This document shows positions 18,299-26,644 of a stretch of DNA of 64,000 bases, one piece after another. Position 1 is the first letter of the stretch; each line of letters starts with the position of its first letter. Where the stretch lies: assembly GCF_004341085.1 (NCBI RefSeq), contig NZ_SLXW01000001.1:372001-436000 (forward strand). Reading direction: 5' to 3'. The position numbers were made by a program, and so were the translations under genes. Source of the stretch: Sphingomonas sp. PP-CE-1G-424 (GTDB lineage: Bacteria > Pseudomonadota > Alphaproteobacteria > Sphingomonadales > Sphingomonadaceae). The notes below the pieces were generated by a model. The model worked only from the letters and a program-made list of their open reading frames with translations. It did not search any database and was not told the origin of the DNA.

Positions 18299-20041
18299 AT
18301 GATTAAGTCGGTCGTGTTGAAAAACTTTCGTGGGTTCAAAGATCACACGATCGACTTCATGCCATTTTGCCTTCTTATCGGTCAGAATAATGCTGGCAAA
18401 ACAACTCTGATTGAAGCGCTAAGAATCGCTTCTTCGGCCTTAAAAAAGGCACCAACGGCCAACTTTTACATGGCCCCCGACCACCTCTTACCGGAAATAG
18501 CAGGACCTATTTTTCGATTTTCGATAGAAACCTTAGATATTGAACACCGAGGGATGCATTATAATTACGGTTCTCGTGAACCTGCAATTATACGTATAAG
18601 ATACAATAATCACTGCTCCCTCGTCATCTCAATAGGAGAGAGTTCTGATGATATTTGTTGCCAGCTCATATTATCAGCCGGACGAAAGGTTAATTCTCGC
18701 AGTCAGTTCTCTACGAGCAAATTTCGCAGTGTCTTTGTTATGCCTCCAGTAGGCGCACTTTTGGCGGAAGAAACTCAGCGAAACAAAACTTATTTAAAAA
18801 AGCATATGAATGGATACCTATCGTATCGTCATATCCGTAACCAAATGGCAGACATGCCAAAAGAGTTTGCCAAATTCAAAGATTTGCTCGTTAATACGTG
18901 GAGCAGCAGCCTAAAGATCGGCGATATTGAATACGGCTTGGGCGTCAATAAGAATAATTACGGCTTGACCATAAGAGACGGCCCTTTCGTAAGTGAAATG
19001 GCCTTGGTTGGGTCTGGCCTTCAAGCTTGGATACAAACGATTTGGTTTTTGTCTCGAGTGGATCCGGATGCGATCGTCATTCTTGATGAGCCTGATGTTT
19101 ATTTACATGCAGATCTTCAAAGAAAGTTGATAAAACTCCTTTCCGCTGAAAGTTACAGACAGACTATCGTGGCGACCCACTCAATGGAAATGATCGCTGA
19201 TGTATCTCCAAGCGAAATTATATCGGTAACAAAACGCGAATCGAGATCCAGACCGCTATCCTCGAGTACTCAGGCACAAGGTGTTGTTGACGCGATTGGA
19301 ACAAACCATAATATCCAACTGTCAAAGTTAGCGTCTGCCGGTCGTATTTTGTTTGTCGAGGGCAAAGATCACACGCTAATAGATCAGATTGCATTCAAAC
19401 TCGGCAACGCATTCTATGATAGATTTTCCAAGATTCCTCACTTTTCCGTTGGCGGAATGAACAACTGGCCAAGAGCAGCCATGGCCGCAAAGGCCTTTCA
19501 TGATACATCAGCAGGCAAGGTTGCTGGCGTTATGTTCCTTGATCGCGACTATAAACCAGACAACCTTTTTGAAACGATAATTATAGAAGCAGCCAAAGAC
19601 TCTTTATTTGTAAGAGTTTGGTCAAAAAAAGAAATAGAGAATTTTTTACTTAATGTTGAGCTGATACACTCTTATATCGAGAATAGGGCAAAAGAGTCCG
19701 TTAGAATTGAGGATGCTCGCGATATATTTGATTTGGTGATGAGTGAAATGGCCGAAAGTTTGCCCGAACTTATTGCCGATGGATATCAAACTGCCGACCG
19801 CAAGTTAGCACTTACAACAGCCATGGCAAGATCAAAAGATCTTATAAAGAAGCGGACCGAAACTGGGTACAATATTCAGGATATGATATGCGGCAAAAAA
19901 GCCATTTCTATGATATCCGCAAAGACTCAGGAAAGATGGTCAGTTCAGATATCACCAATGAGCCTTTGCCGTCATATGAAGCTCGATGATGTTCCCGCGG
20001 AAATACTAATGTCGATCAAAGATCTTGTCGATCCATCATAA
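18299..20041 (+). CDS. OLD-family ATPase/TOPRIM nuclease (putative anti-phage)
   Basis: A 580-residue protein of the OLD (overcoming lysogenization defect) type. The N-terminal ABC/SMC-like ATPase has Walker A GQNNAGKT (residues 28-35), Walker B ILDEPD (Asp263, Glu264) and a His switch in VATHSMEM. The C-terminal TOPRIM nuclease has Glu354 in FVEGKDH and Asp415-x-Asp417 in FLDRDY. Known relatives cut DNA and act in phage defence. A UvrD-type partner, as in Gabija, is absent, so this looks like a single-gene OLD. Codon use is AT-rich (many ATA, AGA, TTA, AAA), unlike both neighbours, which suggests transfer. It starts 6 bp after nrdB and ends 9 bp from the converging thermonuclease gene. Confidence 0.85.
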   Translation: MIKSVVLKNFRGFKDHTIDFMPFCLLIGQNNAGKTTLIEALRIASSALKKAPTANFYMAPDHLLPEIAGPIFRFSIETLDIEHRGMHYNYGSREPAIIRIRYNNHCSLVISIGESSDDICCQLILSAGRKVNSRSQFSTSKFRSVFVMPPVGALLAEETQRNKTYLKKHMNGYLSYRHIRNQMADMPKEFAKFKDLLVNTWSSSLKIGDIEYGLGVNKNNYGLTIRDGPFVSEMALVGSGLQAWIQTIWFLSRVDPDAIVILDEPDVYLHADLQRKLIKLLSAESYRQTIVATHSMEMIADVSPSEIISVTKRESRSRPLSSSTQAQGVVDAIGTNHNIQLSKLASAGRILFVEGKDHTLIDQIAFKLGNAFYDRFSKIPHFSVGGMNNWPRAAMAAKAFHDTSAGKVAGVMFLDRDYKPDNLFETIIIEAAKDSLFVRVWSKKEIENFLLNVELIHSYIENRAKESVRIEDARDIFDLVMSEMAESLPELIADGYQTADRKLALTTAMARSKDLIKKRTETGYNIQDMICGKKAISMISAKTQERWSVQISPMSLCRHMKLDDVPAEILMSIKDLVDPS

Positions 20042-20050
20042 GCTTTGACC

Positions 20051-20854
20051 TTATAATTTACACCAAGGCGAGCGCTTGCCGCCGCCATAGTGGCGCGCGA
20101 GGCCGTGGCGGACCAGTACCGCGCCCAGCGACTCCCCGCCCCTCTCGACGATGCGCAGTTTGCGGCCATAGCGGTCGACGTCGCGCTTGATCGGGGTCAG
20201 CGTGAAGGGGCCGGCGTTGAGCAGCGCCTGCATCTTCACCGTCGCCGCCTGCCCCAGCCGCGCTTCGCGGGCGCAGCGCGGGGGGTGGGTCTCCGGCGTG
20301 TCGATGTCGGCGATGCGGATCTTGGTGCCTGCCATCCAGAACGTGTCGCCGTCGACCATGCAGTCGATCCGCTTGGCGTGGCCGCAGATCGTGAAGCGCG
20401 CGGAGACCGCCTTGCCACCCGACAGCGCGGACGACGCCGCCGCAACCGTCGACGCCGCGCTGGCGACGCCCGCCGCGGTGGCGAGCGCGCCGGTGGCGCT
20501 GGTGGCGGCCCCGGCATTGGTCGCGGCGCCAGCCGCCGCGGCCGCAGCGGACGACGCCTCCGCCTTGGCCGCGTCCGCCGCCTTGCTCCAGCCACCCGGC
20601 ACGCGCAGATGCCCGGCGGGCCAGGCGATGCCGAACCCGGTCGGCCATTCGATCTTCAATCCGGGCGGCACCAGCGCCGACCAGTCGATCTGGCGGATCA
20701 CCGGCATCATCAGCCCGAGCAGCACGCCATAGAACACCAGACGAAGCTGCAGCAGCACCCCCGGCGCGGCACTCCGCCCCGCCCCGCCGCGACCACGCGT
20801 GGCGCCTGCGCGATCGCCACTGAGCAACCGCATGAAATCAAACACATACTCCAT
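20051..20854 (-). CDS. Membrane-anchored thermonuclease (SNase-like)
   Basis: A 267-residue protein. Residues about 30-60 form a hydrophobic segment (VFYGVLLGLMMPVI), then a 60-residue Ala-rich linker, then a staphylococcal-nuclease-like domain from about 165: CMVDGDTFWM, RIADIDTPETH (catalytic Arg and Glu) and RDVDRYGRKLR (second catalytic Arg). It probably cleaves nucleic acid at the periplasmic face; topology is inferred. ATG 20854 gives the full membrane segment; ATG 20833 is an alternative. The C-terminus converges with the OLD nuclease gene. Confidence 0.85.
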   Translation of the reverse strand: MEYVFDFMRLLSGDRAGATRGRGGAGRSAAPGVLLQLRLVFYGVLLGLMMPVIRQIDWSALVPPGLKIEWPTGFGIAWPAGHLRVPGGWSKAADAAKAEASSAAAAAAGAATNAGAATSATGALATAAGVASAASTVAAASSALSGGKAVSARFTICGHAKRIDCMVDGDTFWMAGTKIRIADIDTPETHPPRCAREARLGQAATVKMQALLNAGPFTLTPIKRDVDRYGRKLRIVERGGESLGAVLVRHGLARHYGGGKRSPWCKL

Positions 20855-21673
20855 CGTCCGTCGCGCGTACGCGCGCGCGCGAGGATGTCACCCTCACCCC
20901 CCGTCGCATTGCGCCGAGCGGAGTCGGAAACGAGGCGAACGCATCGTGAACATCGCACGATGTCCGTCGCCCACGGCAAAGCGCTCCCGCCACACCGATC
21001 CGACGTCGATCCTCATGGCTTCGCGAGCATCCATCCATGCTCGCCGAAAGCGCCCGTCAAGGCGGGAAGCCGCTGTGCTCCAACGCAGGAAAGGCACATC
21101 GCGAAATTGCCACCACGCTTCACGGGGGGACGACGCGTGCAAATCGGGCCGAAGCGCGGTCGCGATCCGGAAATGACGTCTTGCGCCCCCCGTGCACCCG
21201 CTCGGCAAGGAGCCGCTTCCAGTGTGCGAACGGTACCGGCGACGACAGCGCGCCGGTCAGCCGCGCTCCCCGCTTGGCCCCGACCTTCGCCAGCAACGAC
21301 GCCGAAAGACTGCGGGACGCTCGGCAAGAGATAGCTCGACGTAGCGAGCGCATCGTGACGGCCACGAAAGCGGCTGACGGACCGAGGGGCATCGGCGGCG
21401 CCCCCCCCCCCTGGGCGTGGCGAGGTTTTGCTGTCCTACATCACCCGCCCATGCTCAGATCGACGCATGGCCCCGCACCCTCTCCAACCGATTGACCCCC
21501 AACCGGATCGACACCGCGTGCAGGACATGCACGGTATCGCGCCAGCGTCTGCACTTCGTGCACTTCCGGCGCCCAACCCGTTGAAAACGCCAGATACACG
21601 AAGGGCGGGGAGTGTTGCCACTCCCCGCCCCCATGCCGTCAAATCTGGCCTTGCCCGTTGCCGGGCGCAAGGC
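20855..21673. other. 819-bp gene-poor region
   Basis: Several open frames of 60-150 codons overlap here on both strands, but none shows a recognisable domain or the third-position GC pattern of real genes. Visible features are an alternating CGCGCGTACGCGCGCGCG stretch at about 20867-20884, an uninterrupted run of eleven C at 21401-21411, and the terminator hairpin at 21603-21630. The promoter of the thermonuclease gene should be near the low end. The rest is unexplained. Confidence 0.5.
21603..21630 (-). terminator. Hairpin terminator for the outer-membrane protein gene
   Basis: A perfect 12-bp stem GGGCGGGGAGTG / CACTCCCCGCCC with a 4-base loop, 44 bp downstream of the stop codon at 21674. 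On the minus strand it is followed by CTTCGTGT rather than a full T run, so its strength is uncertain. Confidence 0.7.
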
Positions 21674-22345
21674 TCAGAAGTGCGTGATGATGCCGAGCAT
21701 CGGACGGAAGCTCTGCGCCGTGCCGAAGGTGTTGACCTCGGCGCGGATGCGGAAGCCGGCGTTGCCGGTGATGCCCTTGAGGCCGATGCTCTGCGGACCG
21801 ACTTCTGCGCCGATGCCGTAGGTCACGGCGTTGTAGTCACGGTTGGTGCGGCCGCCATTGGTCGAGAACTGCGCGAAGTGGTCGAAATTGACCCACTGGT
21901 AGCCGACCTTGCCGTAGAAGATGCCGCTGTCGCCGGCGCGGAAGCCGAAGCGGCCTGCTGCGCCGTATTCCCAATCGATGTTGCCATCGACGCCCTTGAT
22001 GACGTTGCCTTCGACGCCGACAAAGACCGGGCCGAGCGGCACGTTGACGCCGACGACGCCCTGCACCAGCGCACCGTCTGCGCGGTAGTTGTTACGGACC
22101 GAGCCGTCCGAGTTCAGCGCGCGCGGGATGCCGTGGTTGCCGACGTTGTCGAACTGCTCCCAGCCGCCCATGATGCCGACATACGGCTCGATCCCGAACG
22201 CCTTGGAGCCATCGGGAGCGGCTGCTTCGCCGGGAGCTGCGCTGTTGTCGGTCGGCGCGGGCGCGGGTGCTGCCATGTCCTGTGCGAAAGCAGGGGCTGC
22301 GAATGCGGTGGCCGCGAGGACGAGGGCCAGGGAAAGCGTACGCAT
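21674..22345 (-). CDS. Outer-membrane beta-barrel protein (OmpA/porin-like, small)
   Basis: A 223-residue exported protein. The first 22 residues are a typical signal peptide ending AAPAFA, followed by an Ala/Pro-rich segment of about 25 residues. The remainder alternates hydrophobic and polar residues (EPYVGIMGGWEQF, GALVQGVVGVNVPLGPVFVGV, FRPMLGIITHF) as beta strands do, and it ends in Phe, the usual barrel-assembly signal. Probably an eight-stranded barrel. Specific role unknown. A terminator hairpin follows the gene. Confidence 0.82.
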   Translation of the reverse strand: MRTLSLALVLAATAFAAPAFAQDMAAPAPAPTDNSAAPGEAAAPDGSKAFGIEPYVGIMGGWEQFDNVGNHGIPRALNSDGSVRNNYRADGALVQGVVGVNVPLGPVFVGVEGNVIKGVDGNIDWEYGAAGRFGFRAGDSGIFYGKVGYQWVNFDHFAQFSTNGGRTNRDYNAVTYGIGAEVGPQSIGLKGITGNAGFRIRAEVNTFGTAQSFRPMLGIITHF

Positions 22346-22433
22346 GGAAATAGACCTTCTATCGTTGATTACGTGGCCCCCGTCCGACGATGTGCGGCTT
22401 GGTCCAGGCAAGTCGAAACCGGCGGGCGTCCGC

Positions 22434-22447
22434 TTTGTTGCAACAAA
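22434..22447. promoter_or_regulatory. Palindrome TTTGTTGCAACAAA, possible operator
   Basis: A perfect 14-bp palindrome about 90 bp upstream of the outer-membrane protein start, in the divergent promoter region. A related GTTGC-N6-GCAAC dyad lies some 35 bp further upstream. Repeated TTGCAA half-sites suggest a regulator site, but the regulator is unknown. Confidence 0.35.
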
Positions 22448-22630
22448 AAGAACGCGAACCCCGGAACCTTCCAAAGGTGTTGCAATGCAGCAACGCTTCC
22501 TGTCGCCGCGATGAACATATCGTGGCGAACTCAAGGCAATAGTGGCAGAAATGCAGCGATCGGCACGGTAGCGTGGTCGTTAACCGTGTCGCTCAAGATC
22601 GTCGCAACGATCAGTGGATAGGCCATCCGG

Positions 22631-22858
22631 ATGGGCTTCGCGCGTCTTTTCCGCAGTCGCTGGGCGGCTGTATTCTGGTCGGCAGGGATCCTGTGGACGG
22701 CGTATGACGTCGCCGACAGCGCACCCGCTCCAGCCCCAGACGCGGCATCGCAGAACGTTACCGCGGCAAAACCTGAACCGGCCGAGCCGGCCCCGCAAGA
22801 TGCGACCGGCTCGGGGTTCGACATGCACGATCTGCAAGTTCTCGCCAAAGCGGGCTGA
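22631..22858 (+). CDS. Small single-helix membrane protein, function unknown
   Basis: A 75-residue protein with a basic N-terminus, one hydrophobic segment (AAVFWSAGILWTAY, residues 12-25) and an Ala/Pro-rich tail. I do not recognise the family. Codon use is like the neighbours. An overlapping frame on the other strand looks less likely. Confidence 0.45.
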   Translation: MGFARLFRSRWAAVFWSAGILWTAYDVADSAPAPAPDAASQNVTAAKPEPAEPAPQDATGSGFDMHDLQVLAKAG

Positions 22859-22903
22859 CCGCACCGGAGATATTCTCCCCATGCCCGCCAGCCCGCGGTT
22901 CGC

Positions 22904-23248
22904 TCAGGGTTTCAGCGCGACGTCGTCGGCATCCTTCAGGTCTTCGTCGTCGTCGATCGTGTCATCGTCGAGCTCGTCCTGGACGTCATCCTCGTCCATG
23001 TCGGCTTCGTCCATCGTGACGGACGAGTCCGTCTCGCCGACCTCTTCCGAATCCATCTTGGTCTCGTCGATCGACTCGTCGTCGGTATCGTCTTCGCCCA
23101 GATCGGGTTCGAGGTCGGTCAGGATGATGCCGTCGCTCGGCCCGTTGCGCGTGGCCTCGAGGATCTCGGCGCGCTGACTCTCGTCATAGCCCTCTTCGTC
23201 ATAGCCGTCGTCGCCCGATCCGGCACTCGGCACCTGATGTCCGCCCAT
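22904..23248 (-). CDS. Highly acidic small protein, function unknown
   Basis: A 114-residue protein made largely of Asp and Glu with Ser and Thr, low in aromatic residues and probably disordered. The only less acidic part is ESQRAEILEATRNGPSDGII near residues 23-42. ATG 23248 has a GGGAG ribosome site 7 bp upstream; a GTG two codons earlier is possible. It lies 79 bp downstream of the MFS transporter on the same strand and may be co-transcribed. No family recognised. Confidence 0.65.
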   Translation of the reverse strand: MGGHQVPSAGSGDDGYDEEGYDESQRAEILEATRNGPSDGIILTDLEPDLGEDDTDDESIDETKMDSEEVGETDSSVTMDEADMDEDDVQDELDDDTIDDDEDLKDADDVALKP

Positions 23249-23327
23249 GGTCACACTCCCTCGTTCCAGGACGCCCGCACGTTGCGAGCCTACCAGATGC
23301 GAACGGTGGACGTGCGCGGTGGTTCCT

Positions 23328-24587
23328 TCAAGCGGGGACCGGTGCCGTCGACGCCGGCCGGAACAGGCGACCGCGTTCGGTCACGAGAATGGCGACCAGC
23401 GCCGCCAACCCTGCGAGCAGGAACCCGCCGACCAGCGGCACGGTGGTGCCGTCGAACGCCTGCCCGATCAGCGCGCCGAACACCGCGCCGACGGTGACGC
23501 TCAGGAACCCCTGCACGCTCGACGCAGTCCCGGCGATCCGCCCCATATTCTCCATCGCCATCGCCGAGAAGTTCGACGTCGCCAGCCCGAAACAGCCCAG
23601 CGTCAGCGCCTGGAAGACCGCGAAACTCACCAAGGTCTCGAACCCAATCTCGATCGCGAACAGGTGGACCAGCGACACCAGGATCAGCACCGACAGCGCG
23701 CCGTGGCTGATCAACCGGGTTCCTAACCGCATCACGATCCGCGAGTTGAGCAGATTGCACGCCGCCATCGTCACCGACGTCGTCGCGAAGATCAGCGCGA
23801 GCAGCGTCGGCTTATGGAACACGTCCGCCATGATCTGCTGGATCGAATTGAGATAGCCGTACAGCGCACCCATCAACGCGGTCGACGCGAGCGTATAGCC
23901 GAGCGAATTGCGATCGCTCAACGTCTGGCGCCAATCGCTGAAGATGCGCCCCGGCGTGATCGGCAGGACGTTCTCGGGCGCCAGCGTCTCGGGCATCCGC
24001 AGGTAGAACCAGACCAGCACGCCCAGCGTCAGCACCGCGACCGTCCAGAAGATCGCCCGCCAGTCGCCGAACTGCAGCACCGTCCAGCCGAACGTCGGCG
24101 CGAGGATCGGGACGATCATGAACACCATGAACGCGATCGACATCACCCGCGCCATCGCCCGCCCGTGATAACAATCGCGGACCAAAGCGATCGTCGCCAC
24201 TCGCGCCGCGGCGATCACTGCGCCACCGAATGCGCGCGCCGCCAGCAACAGCGTGAAACTCCCCGCGGTCGCGCATGCGACGTTGGCGATGATGTACAGG
24301 ACGAGCGACCACAGCAGCACCGTCCGCCGCCCGAACCGATCGGCGAGTGGCCCGTGGACGAGTTGCGCGACGCCGAAGCCGATCACGAACGCGGTCACCA
24401 CGAACTGTCGTCCGTTCTCGGTCGCGACGCCGAGCGAGTCGCCGATCGCCGGCAGCGCGGGCAACATCGAGTCTATGCCGAGCGCGGTCAGCGACATCAG
24501 CGAGGCGACAAGCGCGACGAACTCGACGAAACCGATCGGCGCGCCGCGCATCGCTGGCGCGTCGGATTGGGGATCCTGGGTCTGCAT
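23328..24587 (-). CDS. Bcr/CflA-type MFS drug exporter
   Basis: A 419-residue major facilitator protein with about 12 hydrophobic segments. It has the drug:H+ antiporter hallmarks LTALGIDSMLPALPAIG in helix 1, the loop motif GPLADRFGRRTVLLWSL between helices 2 and 3, and RAFGGAVIAAARVATIALVR in helix 4, as in Bcr/CflA. It should export small drugs by proton exchange from the inner membrane; substrate unknown. The ATG at 24587 gives a 20-residue polar N-terminus before helix 1. Confidence 0.88.
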   Translation of the reverse strand: MQTQDPQSDAPAMRGAPIGFVEFVALVASLMSLTALGIDSMLPALPAIGDSLGVATENGRQFVVTAFVIGFGVAQLVHGPLADRFGRRTVLLWSLVLYIIANVACATAGSFTLLLAARAFGGAVIAAARVATIALVRDCYHGRAMARVMSIAFMVFMIVPILAPTFGWTVLQFGDWRAIFWTVAVLTLGVLVWFYLRMPETLAPENVLPITPGRIFSDWRQTLSDRNSLGYTLASTALMGALYGYLNSIQQIMADVFHKPTLLALIFATTSVTMAACNLLNSRIVMRLGTRLISHGALSVLILVSLVHLFAIEIGFETLVSFAVFQALTLGCFGLATSNFSAMAMENMGRIAGTASSVQGFLSVTVGAVFGALIGQAFDGTTVPLVGGFLLAGLAALVAILVTERGRLFRPASTAPVPA

Positions 24588-24715
24588 GATGCGTGCGCCT
24601 TTACCCGCTCGGCCGGTCTTGCGGAACCCGCTAACCGGCGCAGTTCGGAGATGATTGCGCGATGCGTCGACGCCTCCTATCTGTATTGTCAGAACAACAC
24701 ACTTCGGAGACAGCC

Positions 24716-25213
24716 ATGATCCGTCCGCTCTTTCTCGCCACCGTCGGCCTTACCAGCGTGCTCGCCTTGTCCGCCTGCGATCGCTCGAACGAGGGCGCAT
24801 CGGTCTCGATCAACGCCGATGGCGGGAACGTCCTCGGCGCGATCAACGGCGAGACCGGCGAGATGAAGATCGACGTGCCCGGCTTCCAGGGCTCGGTGAA
24901 GCTCCCGAAGATCAAGATCGACACCGGCAATTTCGATCTCAACGGCGTGCGGCTGTATCCGGGATCGTCGATCAAGACGCTCAACATCGTCGGCGACGAC
25001 AAGGCGGGCGGGTTGCGCGTCGCCTTCGCCAGCCCGGCAACACCCACGATCGTCCGCGACTGGTTCGCACAGCGGCTCGGGAAGGTCGGCTACCAGGTCC
25101 ATCCCGAGGGCGCGAACCTGATCGGCACCACCGACGAGAACAAACCCTTCCGCCTCGAACTCGCCCCCGACGGCACGGACAAGGCGACCGGCACGATCGT
25201 CATCAGCGGCTAG
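24716..25213 (+). CDS. Lipoprotein, function unknown
   Basis: A 165-residue protein with a lipoprotein signal (MIRPLFLATVG, lipobox ALSAC). The mature part has SVSINADGGNVLGAINGETG, VKLPKIKIDTGNFDLNGV and a C-terminal alpha/beta region similar to other sphingomonad lipoproteins of unknown function. GGAGA lies 6 bp before ATG 24716. An in-frame ATG 18 codons upstream would spoil the signal peptide and is rejected. It is divergent from the MFS gene. Confidence 0.75.
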   Translation: MIRPLFLATVGLTSVLALSACDRSNEGASVSINADGGNVLGAINGETGEMKIDVPGFQGSVKLPKIKIDTGNFDLNGVRLYPGSSIKTLNIVGDDKAGGLRVAFASPATPTIVRDWFAQRLGKVGYQVHPEGANLIGTTDENKPFRLELAPDGTDKATGTIVISG

Positions 25214-25331
25214 TCTACGATCGTCCCTCGCCAAGGGGAGGATTGAAATCTCGCCCCACCCTAACCCAGACATTTGGCACGCCACCCCCGATCGCCTATA
25301 TCGGGCATCCCCCAAACCGGACACGCACCCC

Positions 25332-26288
25332 ATGCTCGATACGCCCGCCGCCCAGGTCCCGACGCTCAGCCTCGCAACGCAGGATTCCGACCCCGATGGT
25401 TTCGCCGCCGCGTTCGGCGAATCGTTCGAGCGGTACGGCTTTGCGATCGTCGCCGACCACGGCATCCCCGCCGACCTGATCGAGCGTGCCTGGGCCGAGA
25501 CCAAGCTGCTGTTCGACCTGCCCGAGGACGAGAAGCGCGGCTATCACATCCCCGGCGGCGGCGGCGCGCGCGGCTATACGCCGTTCAAGACCGAGATCGC
25601 CAAGGACGCCAAGGTCGTCGACCTCAAGGAATTCTGGCACGTCGGCCGCGAGCTGCCCGAGGGGCATCGCTATGCGGACACGATGGCGCCGAACGTCTGG
25701 CCGACGCGCCCCGAGGGGTTCAAGCCGGTCTTCCTCGAACTCTTCGCGGCATTCGACCGCGCCGGCGACAAGCTACTCTCCGCGATCGCGCGTCACCTGA
25801 AACTCAAGCCCGACTGGTTCGACCCGGCGGTGAAGGACGGCAACAGCATCCTTCGTTTGCTGCATTACCCGCCGATCCCCGCCGATGCCGAAGGCGTCCG
25901 CGCCGGCGCGCATGAGGATATCAACCTCATCACGCTGCTGCTCGGTGCCGAGGAAGCCGGCCTCGAACTGCTCGACCGCGCGAACGGCCGCTGGCTGTCG
26001 ATCAAGCCGCCCGAGGGCGCGATGGTCGTCAACGTCGGCGACATGCTCCAGCGGCTGACCAACAACGTGCTGCCCTCGACCACGCACCGCGTCGTCAACC
26101 CGCCACCCGAGCGCCGTGGCCACTCACGCTATTCGATGCCGTTCTTCCTGCACCCCGCGCCGGATTTCCTGATCGAGACGCTGCCCGGCACGATCACGCC
26201 GGACAACGCGAACCGCTATCCGAACCCGATCACCGCGCATGATTATCTGTACGAGAGACTGGTCGAGATCGGGCTGATCAAGAAGTAA
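25332..26288 (+). CDS. 2-oxoglutarate/Fe(II) oxygenase, isopenicillin N synthase family
   Basis: A 318-residue enzyme with the N-terminal DIOX_N domain (YGFAIVADHGIP) and a jelly-roll core. Iron ligands are His194 and Asp196 in GAHEDINLIT and His252 in TTHRVVNPP; the 2-oxoglutarate-binding Arg-x-Ser is in GHSRYSMPFF. It should hydroxylate or otherwise oxidise a small molecule with 2-oxoglutarate as co-substrate. The substrate cannot be assigned. It stands alone, followed by repeats B and C. Confidence 0.88.
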   Translation: MLDTPAAQVPTLSLATQDSDPDGFAAAFGESFERYGFAIVADHGIPADLIERAWAETKLLFDLPEDEKRGYHIPGGGGARGYTPFKTEIAKDAKVVDLKEFWHVGRELPEGHRYADTMAPNVWPTRPEGFKPVFLELFAAFDRAGDKLLSAIARHLKLKPDWFDPAVKDGNSILRLLHYPPIPADAEGVRAGAHEDINLITLLLGAEEAGLELLDRANGRWLSIKPPEGAMVVNVGDMLQRLTNNVLPSTTHRVVNPPPERRGHSRYSMPFFLHPAPDFLIETLPGTITPDNANRYPNPITAHDYLYERLVEIGLIKK

Positions 26289-26339
26289 GGGCAGGCGTTA
26301 ATCGCTCTCCTATTCCGCCTTCCTCGAACCAAAGAAGCA

Positions 26340-26395
26340 TGTTTCCCCGCGAAGGCGGGGACCCAGACTGGGCTCCCGCCTTCGCGGGAGAACAA
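26340..26395. repeat. Inverted-repeat element, family B, copy 3
   Basis: Same 56-57 bp element as 2062-2118 but in the opposite orientation, from TGTTTCCCCGCGAAGG to GCGGGAGAACAA. It lies 25 bp from family C copy 2. Confidence 0.88.
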
Positions 26396-26420
26396 GGAGG
26401 CGCCTGCCCTGACCATTGTA

Positions 26421-26525
26421 CCACCCCGGCGAAGGCCGGGGCCCAGTTGGAAAGGTGGTCGTAACGACGCGCACCGCTTCGTTATCGCCGTCCCCCCAAC
26501 TGGGCCCCGGCCTCCGCCGGGGTGG
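26421..26525. repeat. Inverted-repeat element, family C, copy 2
   Basis: Arms of 30 bp at 26421-26450 and 26496-26525 match those at 1891-1994. The 45-bp centre matches the reverse complement of the copy 1 centre with several changes, so this copy is inverted. Together with the inverted B next to it, it forms a B-C pair mirroring the C-B pair at 1891-2118. Confidence 0.85.
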
Positions 26526-26644
26526 GGCGTTTGTTGGAAGGCTGGGATAACCCCCATCCCCCCACCGCTTTTCTCTCCACCTGATACCCAACAACCACGC
26601 ATCGCCCATTGGTGCACGCCCCAGCATCCGCTAGACCGCGCGCG

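Larger units (their letters stand above)
26289..26644. other. 356-bp region with repeats B and C
   Basis: The gap between the oxygenase and polA is largely filled by family B (26340-26395) and family C (26421-26525) elements. After them about 120 bp with a pyrimidine-rich stretch leads to polA and should include its promoter. No coding frame is supported. Confidence 0.6.

Noticed and set aside
18299-20041. Gabija (GajA) assignment for the OLD-type gene
   Set aside because: Gabija needs an adjacent UvrD-like GajB helicase; the next gene is a converging thermonuclease. Single-gene OLD fits better.
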